64,000 bases of DNA, from positions 1 to 64,000 of the forward strand of contig CATNCS010000001.1 of assembly GCA_950097245.1 (NCBI GenBank), read 5' to 3'. Position numbers and translations under genes: made by a program. The first letter of the stretch is position 1, and each line of letters begins with the position of its first letter. The notes under the pieces were generated by a model that saw nothing but the letters and a program-made list of their open reading frames with translations, was not told the origin of the DNA and did no database searches. This stretch comes from an uncultured Oscillospiraceae bacterium (lineage in GTDB: Bacteria; Bacillota; Clostridia; Oscillospirales; Oscillospiraceae). Shown in pieces: positions 39,804 through 48,428 of this stretch.

Positions 39804-42356
39804 TTATATCTTGCTCATATGGGCCGCGGCCGATTTCAGCATCAGCCGCTTGGTGCCCACGCTGTCGAAGGCGATCTCCACCAGGGCGTCGCCCCCCATG
39901 GCCTGGACGGACAGCACCATCCCCCGGCCGAAGGCCTTGTGGTTGACCGTGTCCCCCTTGGCAAGCTGGAGGGATGCACCGGCACTCTGTAGGGGGCGGG
40001 CTCTGTCCCGCCCCGTTCCAAACGTTCTGTCCCGCCCCACTGCCCTGTTCCCCGTTTCCTGGGGATTGCCTGCTGTCTGCGGGGCGGCACGGAGGCCGCC
40101 CCCTACAGGCGTACCGGAAACAAGCCGTCCCGCCCCGTAGGCGGGGCGCTGGCCGTAGCCCCCATACCCCGAGGCCCGGCTGGGCATCCCGCCCCAGCCG
40201 TCCCCGTCCGGGTCGGACAGGAAGCTCTTCCCCGACCGCTCCAGATGCTCCGGGGGAATCTCATCCACAAACCGGGAGGGCCGGTTGGCGCTGGTGCGGC
40301 CGAAGAGCATCCGCTGGCCGGCGCAGGTGAGATACAGCTGCTCCTTGGCCCGGGTCATGGCCACATAGCACAGCCGGCGCTCCTCCTCCATCTCCTCCGC
40401 CTCGCCGATGGCCCGGATGCCGGGGAAGATGCCCTCCTCCGCCCCCACCACAAAGACCACCGGGAACTCCAGCCCCTTGGCGGCGTGCATGGTCATCATC
40501 ACCACGCAGTCCTGGCTGGGGTCGTGGCTGTCGATGTCGGTGTACAGGGCGATCTCGTCCAGAAAGCCGTGGAGGGCGTCGATGAGGCTCTCGTTCTGGT
40601 CGGCCCGGTTTTCCAGGTAGCCGTTAATGGAGGTGAGCAGCTCCCGCACGTTCTCCAGCCGGGTGCGGTCCTCCACAGTGTTTTTGCTCTCCAGCATGAC
40701 GGCGTAGCCGGTGCGGGCCAGCAGCTCCTCGTAGAACTCCGGCAGGGTGAGGGTGTTCTCCGCCAGCAGCTGGTAGAGGTCCTGGATCAGCCTGGTAAAG
40801 TCCCCCAGCCGCTTGGCGGCCTTTTGCAGCTCCGGATACAGAGATGCATTGTCGATGACGGCGTAAACCGAGCTCTCGTCCCGGCGGGCCAGCTCCTGGG
40901 CGATCTCCACCGTCCGGGCCCCGATGCCCCGGGGGGGATTGTTGATGATCCTGGTGAGGCGCAGGTCGTCCTCCGGGTTGTCCAGCACGGCCAGATAGGC
41001 CAGCACGTCCTTCACCTCCGCCCGGTCGAAGAACCGGGTGCCCCCGATGATGCGGTAGGGGACGCCATTTCGCTTGAAGGCCTGCTCCAGCTGGTTGGAC
41101 TGGGCGTTCATCCGGTAGAGGACGGCGTGGTCCTTCCACTTTCGGCCCTGGCCGAAGTTCTCCAGAATCTTGTTGGCCACATACTGGGCCTCGTCGTCCT
41201 GGTTCATGGCGGTGTACAGGTGGAGCGTGTCCCCCGGTCCCGCCCTGGTCCACAGCTCCTTGCCCTTGCGGCCCTGGTTGTTGCGGATGACAGCGTTGGC
41301 CGCGTCCAGGATGTGGCCGGTGGAGCGGTAGTTCTCCTCCAGGCGGATCACCCGGCAGCCCCTGTACTGCTTCTCAAAGGACAGGATGTTCTCAATGGTG
41401 GCCCCCCGAAAGCGGTAGATGGACTGGTCGTCGTCGCCCACCACACAGAAGTTCTCATACCCTCCAGCCAGGGTGGAGGCCAGCAGATACTGCAAATTGT
41501 TGGTGTCCTGATACTCGTCGATGAGGACATAGCGGAACTTTTTCTGATAGTAGGCCCGCACATCCTCAAAGCCCTGGAGCAGCCGGACTGTGTGGAGGAT
41601 GATGTCGTCAAAGTCCAGGGCGTTGGCCTCCCACAGACGGCGCTGGTACTCCATGTACACGTTGGCGATTTTGGTCAGCCGGAAGTCCTCCGCCGCCTTG
41701 CACTCGGCCAGGTAGTCCGGGGCCAGCTTCATGGCGTCCTTGGCCCGGGAGATATAGCCCAGCACCGACCGGGGCGGGAACTGCTTGTCGTCCATGTTCA
41801 GCGTTTTGAGGATGTCCTTCACCACCCGGAGGGAGTCGTCGGTGTCGTAGATGGTGAAGGAGGAGGCAAAGCCCAGCTTGTCAATGTCCCGGCGCAAGAT
41901 CCGCACGCAGGCGGAGTGGAAGGTGCTGGCCCAGATGTCGTTGGCGGCGGGGCCCAGCATGGCCGCCAGCCGGTCCTTCAGCTCCCCGGCGGCCTTGTTG
42001 GTAAAGGTGATGGCCAGGATGGTCCAGGGGGCGGCGGGGTCCAGGCGGCACAGCCGCTCCTGACGGTTTTTGTCCCCCTCGCCGGTTTCGGCGTACCGCT
42101 CCAGAAAGGCCAGGTCCTCCTGGGTGACAGACTCCGGCACCTCCTGGCAGTCGGAGCCCCGGCCATATTTCATCAGGTTGGCGATGCGGTGGATGAGCAC
42201 GGTGGTCTTGCCGCTCCCCGCTCCCGCCAGCAGCAGCAGCGGCCCCTCGGTGGCCAGAGCGGCCTTCCGCTGCTCCGGGTTGAGCCTGGAAAAATCCCGG
42301 GCGATGGCCCCCCGGCGGGCCTTGCAGAAGCGCAGTTCCTGTTGGTGGTTGAGCAT
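39804..42356 (-). CDS. pcrA: ATP-dependent DNA helicase PcrA/UvrD
   Basis: An 850-residue superfamily 1A helicase for repair and removal of recombination and replication blocks. Walker A is LLAGAGSGKTT, motif Ia AITFTNKAA, motif II DEYQDTN, motif III VGDDDQSIYRFRGA and motif VI VAMTRAKEQLYL. The C-terminal linker, from about residue 725, carries a palindromic repeat translated in frame (39989-40106), giving [12 protein letters not shown] and about 30 further residues. After it come the usual C-terminal tudor-like DNA- or polymerase-binding segment with GDTVNHKAFGRGMVL. AAAGGAAG lies six bases before the ATG. Confidence 0.95.
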   Translation of the reverse strand: MLNHQQELRFCKARRGAIARDFSRLNPEQRKAALATEGPLLLLAGAGSGKTTVLIHRIANLMKYGRGSDCQEVPESVTQEDLAFLERYAETGEGDKNRQERLCRLDPAAPWTILAITFTNKAAGELKDRLAAMLGPAANDIWASTFHSACVRILRRDIDKLGFASSFTIYDTDDSLRVVKDILKTLNMDDKQFPPRSVLGYISRAKDAMKLAPDYLAECKAAEDFRLTKIANVYMEYQRRLWEANALDFDDIILHTVRLLQGFEDVRAYYQKKFRYVLIDEYQDTNNLQYLLASTLAGGYENFCVVGDDDQSIYRFRGATIENILSFEKQYRGCRVIRLEENYRSTGHILDAANAVIRNNQGRKGKELWTRAGPGDTLHLYTAMNQDDEAQYVANKILENFGQGRKWKDHAVLYRMNAQSNQLEQAFKRNGVPYRIIGGTRFFDRAEVKDVLAYLAVLDNPEDDLRLTRIINNPPRGIGARTVEIAQELARRDESSVYAVIDNASLYPELQKAAKRLGDFTRLIQDLYQLLAENTLTLPEFYEELLARTGYAVMLESKNTVEDRTRLENVRELLTSINGYLENRADQNESLIDALHGFLDEIALYTDIDSHDPSQDCVVMMTMHAAKGLEFPVVFVVGAEEGIFPGIRAIGEAEEMEEERRLCYVAMTRAKEQLYLTCAGQRMLFGRTSANRPSRFVDEIPPEHLERSGKSFLSDPDGDGWGGMPSRASGYGGYGQRPAYGAGRLVSGTPVGGGLRAAPQTAGNPQETGNRAVGRDRTFGTGRDRARPLQSAGASLQLAKGDTVNHKAFGRGMVLSVQAMGGDALVEIAFDSVGTKRLMLKSAAAHMSKI
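39989..40106. repeat. GTAGGGGGC palindromic repeat, copy 8, inside the pcrA reading frame
   Basis: A 118-base element with ends GTAGGGGGCGGGCTCTGTCC and CGGAGGCCGCCCCCTAC. The interior holds a second partial GGGACAGAACG arm. It is longer than the intergenic copies, open in the pcrA frame, and placed in the disordered linker before the C-terminal domain. Confidence 0.85.
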
Positions 42357-42388
42357 ATGTAACTTCCTTTATCTCGTTGGTTGATTGT

Positions 42389-42459
42389 GCAGGGGCGGAT
42401 ATTATCCGCCCGCTGCACGTACTCATCTGTCGTTTTGGGCGGATGATATCCGCCCCTAC
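42389..42459. repeat. GTAGGGGC palindromic repeat, copy 9
   Basis: The left end is GCAGGGGCGGATATTATCCG and the right end is GGGCGGATGATATCCGCCCC with TAC. It lies upstream of pcrA. Confidence 0.85.
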
Positions 42460-42561
42460 ACATTCTACCTCAAACCGCCCTCCCGGTCAACCGGAGAAAA
42501 CCAGGTATGTCCCTCCTTCCCGCCGCATAGACTGACAGTGGACAGGCAGACTGTAGCCAAT

Positions 42562-42630
42562 CTGTAACCATTTTCTCATCAACTTGTAACGCCTTCGATA
42601 AGAAGGTAACAGAACATCCGTGCTAAGATA
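42562..42630 (+). promoter_or_regulatory. Candidate activator-dependent promoter of the 42.7-kb gene
   Basis: CTGTAAC (42562-42568), TTGTAAC (42584-42590) and GGTAAC (42605-42610) recur at about two-turn intervals before a TAAGAT -10 candidate near 42624. No proper -35 exists, which fits an activated promoter. The TTGTAAC word also occurs at the efflux operon promoter. Confidence 0.4.
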
Positions 42631-42659
42631 GGGGTACAAACAGGAAAGGAGGTCTCCCT

Positions 42660-43295
42660 ATGTTTAAAAAATTACTGGCGGTCACACTGATTTCCTCGAT
42701 GCTTATTTTACCTGTAAGCAGCGTGGGCCCGGTCAACCCGGCGGAGGCCTCGGCCCCTGGGGCAGTCCAGGACTACCTCCCCGGCGACGTCCCCGCTGAG
42801 ACCGACGTCATGGAGTCCATGTCCCCCGCGCTCCACGCCCTGGTGCTGGCCATGCTGAACCACGACGTAAAGCACTTCGACCTTGAAAATTCCTCCCTGA
42901 CCTGGGAGGGGCTGTACAACATGCTCTCCCTCTACGGCCAGATGGACACCCGCAGCGTCACCGAGCAGGGCGAGCTGTTCCTCCCCGAGGAGACCGTGCG
43001 GGACTACACCTCCGCCCTGGCCCTCAGCTTTGAGGAGCTGGGCGCTCCCCCCGCCGCCATCCGGGACCGGCTGAACTACGACAACGTCTCCCGGTGCTAC
43101 GTGGTGGTCTGCGGCGAGGATGATCTGGCACAGGTCCAGATCGACAGTCTCAGGCCCTCCGGCCAGGGCTGTGCGGTTACCGGCGCTCTGGTCTACGAGG
43201 TAGAGAACCAGGTTCTCACCCGGTTCCAGGCCACCCTCCAGCCCCAGGACAATATGTTCGGATATACGGTCACTCAGATCACCATCACCGGCTGA
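42660..43295 (+). CDS. Secreted hypothetical protein
   Basis: A 211-residue exported protein that I do not recognise. A signal peptide (KKLLAVTLISSMLILPVSSV, cleavage near residue 30) is followed by an acidic, helix-rich domain. A final beta segment, CYVVVCGEDDLAQVQIDSL to GYTVTQITITG, resembles a small cystatin- or DUF4878-like fold only in outline. GGAAAGGAGG precedes the ATG at good spacing. Its promoter region suggests control by a response regulator. Confidence 0.7.
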   Translation: MFKKLLAVTLISSMLILPVSSVGPVNPAEASAPGAVQDYLPGDVPAETDVMESMSPALHALVLAMLNHDVKHFDLENSSLTWEGLYNMLSLYGQMDTRSVTEQGELFLPEETVRDYTSALALSFEELGAPPAAIRDRLNYDNVSRCYVVVCGEDDLAQVQIDSLRPSGQGCAVTGALVYEVENQVLTRFQATLQPQDNMFGYTVTQITITG

Positions 43296-43316
43296 TTGCC
43301 CCCCTCTCAAATACAG

Positions 43317-43345
43317 CAGGCCCCCCGGCAAAGCCGGGGGGCCTG
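43317..43345 (+). terminator. Terminator between the secreted protein and abrB genes
   Basis: CAGGCCCCCCGGC pairs with GCCGGGGGGCCTG around AAA. It lies between convergent genes. Confidence 0.7.
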
Positions 43346-43357
43346 TCCTGTTACTGA

Positions 43358-43609
43358 TTACTTCCGAAAGGAGGCGCTCATCTCCTGGAAGCACTTGGGG
43401 CACACATTCTTTCCGCGAAACTCAATAATATCCTTTTCGTTGTCGCAGAAAATACAGGCGGGCTGGAACTTCTTCAGAACGATAGATGGGCCGTCCATGT
43501 AGATCTCCAAGGAGTCCTTCTCCTCGATATCCAGTGTGCGGCGCAGTTCGATGGGCAGTACGATGCGGCCCAATTCGTCCACCTTTCGGACAATGCCAGT
43601 GGATTTCAT
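43358..43609 (-). CDS. AbrB-family transition regulator with zinc ribbon
   Basis: An 83-residue regulator. Residues 1-46 form the AbrB/SpoVT swapped-hairpin DNA-binding domain (GIVRKVDELGRIVLPIELRR). The tail has two CxxC pairs, CIFC and CPKC, a short zinc ribbon that replaces the usual multimerisation tail. AbrB members control the shift from growth to stationary phase or sporulation, consistent with spmA/spmB next door. It has a consensus promoter. Confidence 0.87.
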   Translation of the reverse strand: MKSTGIVRKVDELGRIVLPIELRRTLDIEEKDSLEIYMDGPSIVLKKFQPACIFCDNEKDIIEFRGKNVCPKCFQEMSASFRK

Positions 43610-43681
43610 GTAAATGCCTCCTTTTTGTCTATTACAGACCCGGGGTCCAGGCCGGCCCCGGCATATCCTTTGCTCATCTAT

Positions 43682-43710
43682 ATTGTAGCGGTAAAAAAAA
43701 GCAATGTCAA
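43682..43710 (-). promoter_or_regulatory. Promoter of the AbrB-family gene
   Basis: On the minus strand TTGACA (43705-43710) and TACAAT (43682-43687) are 17 bases apart. Confidence 0.75.
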
Positions 43711-43860
43711 CTGTTTCTATCGGGCAAAATAGGGTAAAAAATGTAGAATTTTTGTGGAAAAGAGGTTATGCCCTGGATTTTTTTGTAAATTTCTGGTTTT
43801 CCAGCAGACATGATTTTCCAGTTGCCCCCGTATAGATGGGACAAGAGGGGGAGATAGGCC

Positions 43861-44439
43861 TTGACTATGACAGTAATCTGGACTGGGATGATCCTGGTGT
43901 CCGTCCTGTGTGGACTGGCCACGGGGCGGGGGCCGGCGGTGGCAGCCGCGGCGGTGGAGGGCACCTCGGCGGCGGTGCAGCTGTCTCTGTCCATCGCGGG
44001 GATGCTCTGCCTGTGGACGGGGGTAATGGAGGTCATGCGCCAGTCCGGGCTGGCCGACAAGCTGTCCCGGCTGCTCCGGCCCATTCTGCGCCGGCTCTTC
44101 CCCCAGGTCGCCCGGGACCGGGAGGCCATGGACAGCATCTCCGCCAACGTGTCCGCCAACCTGCTGGGGCTGGGCAGCGCCGCCACCCCCCTGGGGCTGG
44201 AGGCCGCCCGCCGCCTGGCCCAGGCCAGTCCCGGGGTGGCCTCCGACAGCCTGTGTATGCTGGTGGTGTGCAATACCGCCTCCATCCAGCTCATTCCCAC
44301 CACCGTGGCCTCCGTCCGGGCGGCGGAGGGCTGCGCCGCCCCCTTCGACATCCTCCCCGCCGTCTGGCTGGCCTCCGCCCTGTCGGTGGGGGTGGGAATT
44401 TTGGCGTGCAAAATATTTGCAAGGATGTGGAGGGAGTAA
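43861..44439 (+). CDS. spmA: Spore maturation protein A
   Basis: A 192-residue membrane protein of the nucleoside-recognition family. SpmA and SpmB are needed for full dehydration of the spore core in Bacillus. Visible segments are CLWTGVMEVMRQSGLADKLS and ANLLGLGSAATPLGLEAARR, with VVCNTASIQLIPTTVASVRA in the last third. The TTG at 43861 has GGGGGAG at better spacing than the ATG at 43867, so either may start the protein. A repeat of about 185 bases separates it from spmB. Confidence 0.88.
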   Translation: MTMTVIWTGMILVSVLCGLATGRGPAVAAAAVEGTSAAVQLSLSIAGMLCLWTGVMEVMRQSGLADKLSRLLRPILRRLFPQVARDREAMDSISANVSANLLGLGSAATPLGLEAARRLAQASPGVASDSLCMLVVCNTASIQLIPTTVASVRAAEGCAAPFDILPAVWLASALSVGVGILACKIFARMWRE

Positions 44440-44440
44440 A

Positions 44441-44625
44441 GAGGCTTCCCCTTCAGGGGAAGCTGGCACGGCCGCAGGCCGTGACTGATGAGGTATTTCG
44501 CCGCAGGCGAAATGTGCGAAGCAGACGCAGTTTTGCAAAACCTCATTTACTTCGTACGTCCGGCTTCGCCGAACGCCTCATCCGCCCCCTTCGGGGGCAC
44601 CTTCCCCTAAAGGGGAAGGCTTTTT
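44441..44625. repeat. Composite hairpin repeat between spmA and spmB
   Basis: The outer part matches the 13.8-kb element: CTTCCCCTTCAGGGGAAG, CACGGCCGCAGGCCGTG, GATGAGG, and on the other side CCTCATC, GCCCCCTTCGGGGGC and CCTTCCCCTAAAGGGGAAGG. Between GATGAGG and CCTCATC lies an inner core of about 80 bases (TTTCGCCGCAGGCGAAATG ... TCCGGCTTCGCCGAACG) that also occurs at 50.2 kb. Confidence 0.8.
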
Positions 44626-44637
44626 GGGAGGTGCGCT

Positions 44638-45159
44638 ATGGACTTGTTTTTCACCATGCTGGTTCCGCTGACCATCTGTGCCATCGCGTTGTACGCTGCC
44701 ACAAAGCGGGTGGATGTCTACTCCGCTCTGGTCCGGGGGGCGGGCTCCGGGCTGGACACCCTGGTCAGGATCGTCCCGGCGTTAATCGGGCTGATGACGG
44801 CGGTATATATGCTCCGGGCCTCCGGGGCACTGGAGCTGCTGGCCGGGGCCCTGGCCCCCCTTCTGGACCGGCTGGGCCTGCCCTCTGAGCTGCTGCCCCT
44901 GATGCTGGTGCGGCCCATCAGCGGCTCCGCCGCCCTGGGGGTGGGGGCGGAGCTCATCTCCACCTATGGCCCCGACTCCCCCCTGGGCCGCACGGCGGCC
45001 GTCATGCTGGGCTCCACCGAGACCACCTTCTACACCATCGCCGTCTACTTCGGCGCCGTGGGCATTACCAAAACCCGCTACGCCGTCCCCGCCGCCCTGT
45101 GCGCCGACCTCACCGGCTTTCTGGCCGCTGCCTGGGCGGTGCGGGTGTGCTTTGGATAG
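44638..45159 (+). CDS. spmB: Spore maturation protein B
   Basis: A 173-residue membrane protein of the same nucleoside-recognition group and the partner of SpmA. It shows LVRIVPALIGLMTAVYMLRA, LPLMLVRPISGSAALGVG and GSTETTFYTIAVYFGAVGIT, the last being highly typical of SpmB. GGAGG precedes the ATG and is formed directly after the T-run of the repeat. Confidence 0.92.
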   Translation: MDLFFTMLVPLTICAIALYAATKRVDVYSALVRGAGSGLDTLVRIVPALIGLMTAVYMLRASGALELLAGALAPLLDRLGLPSELLPLMLVRPISGSAALGVGAELISTYGPDSPLGRTAAVMLGSTETTFYTIAVYFGAVGITKTRYAVPAALCADLTGFLAAAWAVRVCFG

Positions 45160-45163
45160 GGAG

Positions 45164-45191
45164 AGACCGCCCCGTTTCGGGGCGGTCTTTT
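45164..45191. terminator. Bidirectional terminator between spmB and the DUF1576 gene
   Basis: AGACCGCCCC pairs with GGGGCGGTCT around GTTTC, followed by TTTT. It lies between the two convergent stop codons. Confidence 0.85.
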
Positions 45192-45192
45192 G

Positions 45193-46563
45193 TCACTCCT
45201 CCTCCTTGATCGCCCGGGGGGTCGGGGGAACAACGGGCCGGTCGCCCTCCAGCTGATCGAAGTAGTCCTCCTCCTGGAGCACCGGCTTGCGGTGGCGGGC
45301 GATGGCCATGATGGCGGGGTACAGGACGATGGCGATGAGTCCGCCGGAAAAGCCGTTGTTATACAGGTTCATCCCCGCCACCGGAGAGCCGGTATACAGC
45401 ACCACCGAGGAGTGGAGAAATCCGGCAATCACCCCGTAGCCCCAGCCGAAGTAGCCGGCAATGGGGGCCAGGGTGGTACAGAACAGGCAGGCCAGCTGGA
45501 CGGCGGAGTCGGTGAGGGACCAGTCCATCACCACGCTGCCCAGGGCCACCCCGGCCATCACGGGCAGGATATTGAAGGCGTGCTTGCCAAAGGCGGAGAA
45601 CCCCATAATGGTGAGGATCCCCCCCACCGTGGGGCCGTTCAGGTCTCCGCCGGACAGCAGAATAAAGGCCATGCCGATCAGGCCGTTTACCCCGGTGTTG
45701 ATGCACACGGGGGCCGGACCAAACATGCGCAGGTAGTCGCTGGGCGCCCGGCCGCTGGTCTGGAGCAGACGGCGGTAGCCCGCCCAGGCCGCCCACACCG
45801 GCCTGTTGGCGAAAAACAGCCCGCCCACAATCAGGAGCGCGCACAGCGACCCCAGCATAAGTCCAAAGGGGACCTCATAGCCCCTGGCCCAGCGGTAATG
45901 GGTGGTGGGGTCCGCCCCCAGGGAGGCCATCAGCGGCACGCAGATCATGGCCACCAGCCCGCAGGCGAAGCCCACGTTATACAGATTCATGCCGTTTTGG
46001 ATACGGTAGGTGTAAGTGGCCAGCGGGGGCATGATAAAGCCGATGGTCATCCCCACCAGCACGCCCTCCACCGGCCCGCCCCAGCCGTTGTCCAGGGCTA
46101 TGTAGCTGACGATGGGGGCCAGGGCGGTGGCCATCAGCCCGATGCCGATGTTGCCCCCCAGCTTCTCCCGGCGGTATTTTGTGTACAGCCAGGTGCCGGC
46201 CAGGATGGGCCAGATGTTGACAAAATTCTTGCCGAAGAGAGAGAAGCCGGACATCAGCCCCATCTCCACCAGGGTCATACCGTTGAGGGTGTCCCGGGCC
46301 ACATAGAGCAGACCCACGCTGACGGCGGTGACAATGGCGGAGTTCACCAGCGCCGCCCCCGGGCCGGCCACCAGGACGTAGTCGGTGATCAGGGAGTCCT
46401 CGGTGGTGATAATGGTGTACAGCCCCTGGAAAATATTGGCCGGGGTGTCCATCACAAAGCCGGCCAGCGCCAGCAGAATGGCATAGGCCCACAGGTAGGG
46501 AAACATCTTGTCGTATCGGGCCTGGTGTTCATGGTGCAGAAGATGGAATACGCCCCTGGTCAT
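45193..46563 (-). CDS. DUF1576 family membrane protein
   Basis: A 456-residue polytopic membrane protein of the DUF1576 family. An internal duplication is visible: FGKNFVNIWPILAG and FGKHAFNILPVMAG, and NGMNLYNVGFACGL and AGMNLYNNGFSGGL, recur in the two halves. A transporter-like inverted or tandem repeat fold is likely, but the substrate is unknown. It follows ribF by seven bases on the same strand, so it is probably at the tail of the translation operon. Confidence 0.8.
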   Translation of the reverse strand: MTRGVFHLLHHEHQARYDKMFPYLWAYAILLALAGFVMDTPANIFQGLYTIITTEDSLITDYVLVAGPGAALVNSAIVTAVSVGLLYVARDTLNGMTLVEMGLMSGFSLFGKNFVNIWPILAGTWLYTKYRREKLGGNIGIGLMATALAPIVSYIALDNGWGGPVEGVLVGMTIGFIMPPLATYTYRIQNGMNLYNVGFACGLVAMICVPLMASLGADPTTHYRWARGYEVPFGLMLGSLCALLIVGGLFFANRPVWAAWAGYRRLLQTSGRAPSDYLRMFGPAPVCINTGVNGLIGMAFILLSGGDLNGPTVGGILTIMGFSAFGKHAFNILPVMAGVALGSVVMDWSLTDSAVQLACLFCTTLAPIAGYFGWGYGVIAGFLHSSVVLYTGSPVAGMNLYNNGFSGGLIAIVLYPAIMAIARHRKPVLQEEDYFDQLEGDRPVVPPTPRAIKEEE

Positions 46564-46569
46564 TGGCTG

Positions 46570-47472
46570 TCACGCTCCCTCAAAAAACTCCCGTGTCTGC
46601 TCTGCGTTGCGGCTTATCTCCTCCGCCAGGGCCTCCATGGAAGGGAACTTCCGCTCCCCCCGCAGGCGTTTGTGGAACTCCATGCGCACCTGCCTGCCGT
46701 AGAGGTCTCCGTCAAAATCCAGAATAAAGCCCTCCACTGTCACCCGGCCGTCGTTGTCGGACACGGTGGGCCGCACCCCCACGTTAGTGACGGCGGGCCA
46801 GCTCTCCCCGTCAAACCACACCCTTGTGGCGTAAACCCCGAAGGCTGGGACAATGACCCCCTCGGGCACCCGGAGATTGACGGTGGGAAAGCCCAGGGCG
46901 GAGTGTCCGATGCCCTTGCCGTGGCCCACCTGCTGGGTGAGGATGTGAGGATGGCCCAGGAACTGGGCGGCCCGCTCCAGCTCCCCCTGGGCCACCAGAT
47001 TCCGGATGTAGGTGGAGGAGATGGTGATGCCGTCCTGCTCCACCTTCCGGATGATGTCGCAGCCCAGCCCCAGCTCCCGGCACTTGGCCCGCAGCCGGTC
47101 CGGATTGCCGCGGCCCTGATAGCCAAAGTGAAAGTCGTGGCCGGCCACCACATGGACCACGTTCAGCTCCTCCAGCAGATATTTGGTGATAAAATCCTCC
47201 CAGTCCATGCGCTGCATGGCCTCGAAGGGGGCAACCACCACCTCCTGGATTCCGTAGCACTTCCGCATCAAAAGGATACGGTCCTCCACTGTGGACAGCA
47301 GCGGGACGGTCTGTCTGGTGATGACGGCGGTGGGGCTGCGGTCGAAGGTAAAGGCGCAGGGGACGGCCTCCAGCCGGTCCGCCGCCGCCTTCACGGCTCG
47401 CAGCAGCGCCCCGTGGCCCAGATGCACCCCGTCAAAAAAGCCCAGGGCGATGACTCGTTTTTGTTCGTACAT
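46570..47472 (-). CDS. ribF: Bifunctional riboflavin kinase / FAD synthetase
   Basis: A 300-residue enzyme making FMN and FAD. The adenylyltransferase half starts at IALGFFDGVHLGHGALLR, with a later ISSTYIRNLV motif. The kinase half contains GFPTVNLRVPEG and FGVYATRV. The ATG at 47472 lies nine bases after GAGG, and the longer frame upstream runs through a repeat. Its position after truB follows the common Firmicute order. Confidence 0.94.
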   Translation of the reverse strand: MYEQKRVIALGFFDGVHLGHGALLRAVKAAADRLEAVPCAFTFDRSPTAVITRQTVPLLSTVEDRILLMRKCYGIQEVVVAPFEAMQRMDWEDFITKYLLEELNVVHVVAGHDFHFGYQGRGNPDRLRAKCRELGLGCDIIRKVEQDGITISSTYIRNLVAQGELERAAQFLGHPHILTQQVGHGKGIGHSALGFPTVNLRVPEGVIVPAFGVYATRVWFDGESWPAVTNVGVRPTVSDNDGRVTVEGFILDFDGDLYGRQVRMEFHKRLRGERKFPSMEALAEEISRNAEQTREFFEGA

Positions 47473-47486
47473 AACGCGATACCTCT

Positions 47487-47556
47487 GTAGGGGCGGCCTG
47501 TGGCCGCCCGTTTCTATTTGGCGCGGGTCTGGCGGGCGGCCACAGGCCGCCCCTAC
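47487..47556. repeat. GTAGGGGC palindromic repeat, copy 10
   Basis: The arms are GTAGGGGCGGCCTGTGGCCG and GGGCGGCCACAGGCCGCCCC with TAC. The core CCTGTGG versus CCACAGG is changed relative to other copies yet stays palindromic. It lies between ribF and truB within the operon. Confidence 0.85.
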
Positions 47557-47558
47557 GA

Positions 47559-48428
47559 TCACACCTCGAAAAAGCTCTTGATGGTGGTCAGTTTTCCGCC
47601 CTTGGCCTGGCACAGGGCCAGAAACTCCCCGCTCCGGGCGTATACCCGGTATTCGCCCGGGTTTACATTTGGAAGCACCGCTGTCATACCGTTGCGGACC
47701 CTCTTCTCCGATGTTGGGGACAGGACCAGCCTTTCCCGGTCCACAAACAGTTCCTCCACCGGCATAAGCAGGGCGGCGGGGTCGGGAGCGGACTGGAGCT
47801 CCTCCAGTGTACGGGCATCCTTAAAGGTAAAGCCCGCCGCCATGGTGCGGCGCAGGGAGGCCATACACCCCCCGCAGCCCAGGGCCTGGCCGACGTCGTG
47901 GCAGAGGGTTCGGATGTAGGTGCCCTTGGTGCAGCGGACCTTGATTGTGTAAAGGTCTTCTCCCTGCTGTTCCAGCAGCTTCAGGGCTTTTATGGTCACC
48001 GGTCTGGCAGGGCGTTCCACTTCACGGCCCTTCCGGGCCAGCTCATAGAGCTTCTTGCCGTTGATCTTGATAGCGGAGTACATGGGGGGTATCTGCAAAA
48101 TATCCCCCCGGAACTGCTCCAGGGTCGATTCCAGCGCCTCCCGGGTGACATGGACGGGCCGCTCCTCCAGCACTTCACCGGAGCTGTCCTGGGTATTGGT
48201 AATAACGCCAAGTTTTAAACCGGCGATATATTCCTTGTCGGATTTCTCCGCAAACTCCACCGCCCGGGTGGCCCGGCCCACGAAAACGGGCAGCACGCCG
48301 GTGGCCATGGGGTCCAGGGTTCCGCCGTGGCCGATGCGCCTCTCGTGGAACACCCCCCGTAGCTTGGCGCACACATCCATGGAGGTCCACCCCTCCGGCT
48401 TGTCGACAATTAAAATCCCGCTAGCCAT
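47559..48428 (-). CDS. truB: tRNA pseudouridine-55 synthase
   Basis: A 289-residue enzyme that converts U55 of tRNA to pseudouridine. The catalytic aspartate is in GGTLDPMATGVL. The start is ILIVDKPEGWTSMDV, and CTKGTYIRTLCHDVG is the later family motif. A C-terminal PUA-like domain ends the protein. The ATG at 48428 overlaps the nrnA stop, so translation is coupled. Confidence 0.95.
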   Translation of the reverse strand: MASGILIVDKPEGWTSMDVCAKLRGVFHERRIGHGGTLDPMATGVLPVFVGRATRAVEFAEKSDKEYIAGLKLGVITNTQDSSGEVLEERPVHVTREALESTLEQFRGDILQIPPMYSAIKINGKKLYELARKGREVERPARPVTIKALKLLEQQGEDLYTIKVRCTKGTYIRTLCHDVGQALGCGGCMASLRRTMAAGFTFKDARTLEELQSAPDPAALLMPVEELFVDRERLVLSPTSEKRVRNGMTAVLPNVNPGEYRVYARSGEFLALCQAKGGKLTTIKSFFEV

